The notes beneath the pieces are model-generated. The model was not told the DNA's origin and did no database searches. It saw nothing but the letters and a program-made list of their open reading frames with translations. Below, piece by piece: positions 6,580 through 7,852 of a stretch of DNA of 7,852 nt. How positions within the stretch are numbered: position 1 is the first letter of the stretch; each line of letters starts with the position of its first letter. The stretch lies in NCBI GenBank assembly GCA_021823385.1, contig JAKAOC010000094.1, positions 1 to 7,852 on the forward strand. The letters run 5' to 3'. Both the position numbers and the translations under genes were made by a program. Source of the DNA: Actinomycetes bacterium (lineage in GTDB: Bacteria > Actinomycetota > Acidimicrobiia > Acidimicrobiales > Acidimicrobiaceae).

Positions 6580-7404
6580 CTAACCCAGGGGCGCCAGGAT
6601 TGCCAGCTGACGGGATTGCGCCACCAGCCTCCCATCCGCCGTGAAGACTTCGCCGTCCTCCTCGATGAAGCCGCCGCTCGCCATCCGGGTCCGGAAACGG
6701 ACCAGGCAATAGGCGTCATCGGCAACGGGAAGCGGGTCGTCGGTGGCTCGGAAATGCACGCTCAGGTCAACGGTGGGTGTCGCATACTTCCCGGGGAGTT
6801 TGGAGTAGACCGCAGGCAGCCAGCCGTCCGTGTAGGCCACGAGCGCCAGGGAGTCGGTGGGTCTGTTCTCCGTCAGCCTGATCCACCCTCCGGTCTCCGC
6901 CGTCGGACTCTCCGAGAAGGGCGGGTATCCAGTTGCGAATCTCGCCTTGAACTGGCTCCGCATTTCGACCAAATGCTCCACGGCCGTGCCCAAGGGCGGG
7001 CACTCCTCCGGCGCTGCAACTTTCGGGGGCTCGACATCCTGGAAGTCGGGTCCGGGTTGCGGGGTGATGAACGCGGCCATCGCTTTGGCCACGAGCCGGT
7101 CCTCCTGGATCATTTGCCCACTAATGAAAGTGGCCGATCGGCCGGTTTTTTCCACGGTTGTGACGATGCGGAAAGGCGCTGTGGACGGTGGAGCCAGGTA
7201 GTGGACCGTCAACGAGCGGACGCGCCTGAGAGGATCCGCGATGCGCTCGGTCAGCCCTCGCAGGATGCACGCAGCTATGTAGCCGCCGTTGGGGCCGCGG
7301 CCGGTGGACCAGCCGGGGACGATGACGCCCGTGAAGACGTCATCTCCCCCTTGGGAGACGGAGGTATCCTGGTCGAACCGGGTGGCAAAAGGGGTGCTGG
7401 CCAC
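6580..7404 (-). CDS. Acyl-CoA thioesterase-like protein, double hotdog fold (TesB-like)
   Basis: Predicted cytoplasmic hydrolase of acyl-CoA thioesters. At 274 aa it has two hotdog repeats. The N-terminal half shows WSTGRGPNGGYIAA (32-45), RVRSLTVHYLAP and a FISGQMIQEDRLVAKAMAAF strand set. The C-terminal half shows AYTDGWLPAV, TPTVDLSVHFRA and SGGFIEEDGEVFTADGRL followed by VAQSRQLAIL. The TesB catalytic Asp, Thr and Gln can be placed at Asp193, Thr211 and Gln266. The start is GTG (7402-7404) with AAAGGAAGG on the minus strand (bases 7409-7417) correctly spaced. It ends 4 bp from the sigma factor stop, tail to tail, leaving no room for a separate terminator. The substrate is unknown; many actinobacteria carry several such proteins in fatty acid metabolism. 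Confidence 0.85.
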   Translation of the reverse strand: MASTPFATRFDQDTSVSQGGDDVFTGVIVPGWSTGRGPNGGYIAACILRGLTERIADPLRRVRSLTVHYLAPPSTAPFRIVTTVEKTGRSATFISGQMIQEDRLVAKAMAAFITPQPGPDFQDVEPPKVAAPEECPPLGTAVEHLVEMRSQFKARFATGYPPFSESPTAETGGWIRLTENRPTDSLALVAYTDGWLPAVYSKLPGKYATPTVDLSVHFRATDDPLPVADDAYCLVRFRTRMASGGFIEEDGEVFTADGRLVAQSRQLAILAPLG

Positions 7405-7492
7405 TGTGCCTTCCTTTGCAGCTCTAAGTTGGCTTCGGCATAGAAGCTATCCGAGTCGTTAGTTGCCGCGCGCCTTTTGCCGGGAATTGCCC

Positions 7493-7498
7493 TACAAT
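7493..7498 (+). promoter_or_regulatory. Candidate -10 element TACAAT
   Basis: TACAAT is a strong match to the sigma-70 -10 box, in otherwise GC-rich DNA. It would start transcription near 7505. No good -35 lies 16-18 bases upstream (the region is GCGCC-rich), which is common in actinobacterial promoters. It lies inside GCCCT/AGGGC arms (7489-7493, 7501-7505), so the promoter could itself be within an operator. Confidence 0.45.
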
Positions 7499-7504
7499 GC
7501 AGGG

Positions 7505-7625
7505 CCTGTGAGCTGCGATAATGGGAACAACGTCTTCTCCATGCGCCAAAGGCGAAGGCATCCCCTAGGCTCTTATCTGCCTGGACGCACCGGTCAATCG
7601 GCTGCCTACCGGGCAGCCTTTCTCT
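7505..7625 (+). ncRNA. Structured leader or small RNA, candidate riboswitch/attenuator
   Basis: No class is recognised. Three helices can be drawn. A closing stem P1 pairs GCGATAA (7515-7521) with TTATC, a bulged T, and GC (7573-7580). It encloses a region with a small hairpin, ATGC/GCAT (7541-7544, 7558-7561) capped by GCC-AAA-GGC. An antiterminator pairs CTGCCTGG (7577-7584) with CCGGGCAG (7609-7616), with one G-U. A terminator pairs 7600-7606 with 7612-7618. P1 and the antiterminator share 7577-7580, and the antiterminator and terminator share 7612-7616, so each excludes the next. This is the order used by transcription-terminating riboswitches that switch off. It could instead be a stand-alone small RNA. 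The fold was drawn by eye, without energies. Confidence 0.4.
7600..7625 (+). terminator. Intrinsic terminator-like hairpin upstream of the 25-aa gene
   Basis: GGCTGCC (7600-7606), loop TACCG, GGCAGCC (7612-7618), then TTTCTCTT. The stem is perfect but the T-run is interrupted, so termination may be partial. It lies 11 bases before the ribosome binding site of the 25-aa gene, where an attenuator would be. Confidence 0.55.
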
Positions 7626-7644
7626 TCAGTACAGTGAGGTTGCA

Positions 7645-7722
7645 ATGAAGAAGGTCTTCTTTCTCTTGGTTCTGGTAGCGCTAGGTGCCTTGGCTGCCAA
7701 GAAGCTAAAGGCGTCCGCCTGA
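7645..7722 (+). CDS. 25-aa single-span membrane peptide
   Basis: MKKVFFLLVLVALGALAAKK followed by LKASA: two N-terminal lysines, about 15 hydrophobic residues, then a lysine-rich tail. That layout suits one short membrane helix. GTGAGGT, with GAGG at 7636-7639, ends five bases before ATG 7645. The layout recalls tiny actinobacterial proteins such as the DLW-39 family (Met-Lys-Lys, hydrophobic stretch, basic residues), but the acidic DLW tail is absent. It could instead be a bare signal-like peptide or leader peptide. It follows a terminator-like hairpin, which suggests regulated expression. Function unknown; it is not inferred from homology. Confidence 0.55.
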   Translation: MKKVFFLLVLVALGALAAKKLKASA

Positions 7723-7806
7723 TCCCGGAACCAGCCGTTCCAAAGGGCGTTTCTCGGCGGTTTTTCCGCAGGGGGGCGCCTTCGGCGTTTAACGGAGTTC
7801 TTGCTC
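7723..7806. other. Convergent spacer with small hairpins
   Basis: Between the 25-aa gene and the presumed minus-strand gene lie GGAAC/GTTCC (7727-7731, 7737-7741), GCGG-TTTTT-CCGC (7757-7769) and GCGCC-TTC-GGCGT ending in TTT (7776-7790). The last could be a weak plus-strand terminator. None has a long T-run on either strand. Confidence 0.3.
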
Positions 7807-7852
7807 CTAGTCCTGTATCGGCAGCATCAGCGCGGCGCGCAGCTGCTCCGAA
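7807..7852 (-). CDS. C-terminal fragment of a gene running in from the right edge
   Basis: On the minus strand the frame reads SEQLRAALMLPIQD and stops at TAG (bases 7807-7809). GC-rich third positions and a helix-like sequence suggest the end of a real protein converging on the 25-aa gene. Only 14 residues are visible, so no family can be given. Another minus-strand frame is also open here, so the assignment is uncertain. Confidence 0.35.
   Translation of the reverse strand, partial: SEQLRAALMLPIQD

Noticed and set aside
5619..6725. 368-aa minus-strand frame opposite the sigma factor
   Set aside because: It overlaps the certain sigma gene antisense and the thioesterase end in another frame; no domain is recognisable.
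6484..7443. 319-aa plus-strand frame opposite the thioesterase
   Set aside because: The minus-strand frame has thioesterase motifs and a proper ribosome binding site; the plus frame is its shadow.
7405..7644. tRNA, tmRNA, SRP RNA or RNase P RNA in the right-hand gap
   Set aside because: No T-loop GTTCGA-type motif, CCA end, or conserved SRP, tmRNA or RNase P core was found on either strand by eye.
7463..7648. 61-aa frame ending in an ATGA overlap with the 25-aa gene
   Set aside because: Its TTG start lies upstream of the likely promoter, no ribosome binding site is visible at TTG 7463 or ATG 7541, and composition is not protein-like. A leader peptide from GTG 7508 cannot be fully excluded.

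Overview
This window looks like chromosomal DNA of a high-GC bacterium, most likely an actinobacterium. The reasons are GC-rich third codon positions, GTG starts, a GlnA2-type plus a GlnA1-type glutamine synthetase side by side, and a sigma factor whose region 2.4/3.0 reads IANTGRTIRLPVHAGDT, a form I associate with actinobacterial principal-like sigma factors. I cannot name the genus. No insertion sequence, prophage gene, CRISPR array or tRNA was seen.

Layout. The minus-strand glnA2-like gene (24-1367) and the plus-strand glnA1-like gene (1560-2987) are divergent across a 192-bp control region that holds three separate inverted repeats. glnA1 ends in a textbook intrinsic terminator (3012-3051). 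Next come nadE, glutamine-dependent NAD+ synthetase (3123-4934), and an unrecognised 151-aa helical protein (4953-5408) only 18 bp behind it. A 228-bp gap with two hairpins leads to a 312-aa sigma-70 factor (5637-6575). It converges, with a 4-bp gap, on a minus-strand double-hotdog thioesterase (6580-7404). The right end holds a -10-like TACAAT, a roughly 115-nt structured leader ending in a terminator-like hairpin, and a 25-aa membrane peptide (7645-7722). Fragments of further minus-strand genes may be cut at both edges.

How the genes fit together. The left half is a glutamine block: two synthetases that fix ammonia as glutamine (or, for the second, possibly glutamylate another amine), followed by an enzyme that spends glutamine nitrogen to amidate NAD+. 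The GlnA1-type enzyme has Phe (residue 403) where the adenylylated Tyr of the GSI-beta family belongs, and the surrounding signature is degraded. No glnE adenylyltransferase gene lies between or beside the two synthetases, unlike the mycobacterial locus. This suggests glutamine synthetase control by transcription or feedback rather than by covalent modification.

The least explained part is the right end. There, a closing stem, an antiterminator and a terminator can be drawn as mutually exclusive helices just upstream of the tiny membrane peptide. This is a candidate riboswitch or attenuator that I could not match to a known class.
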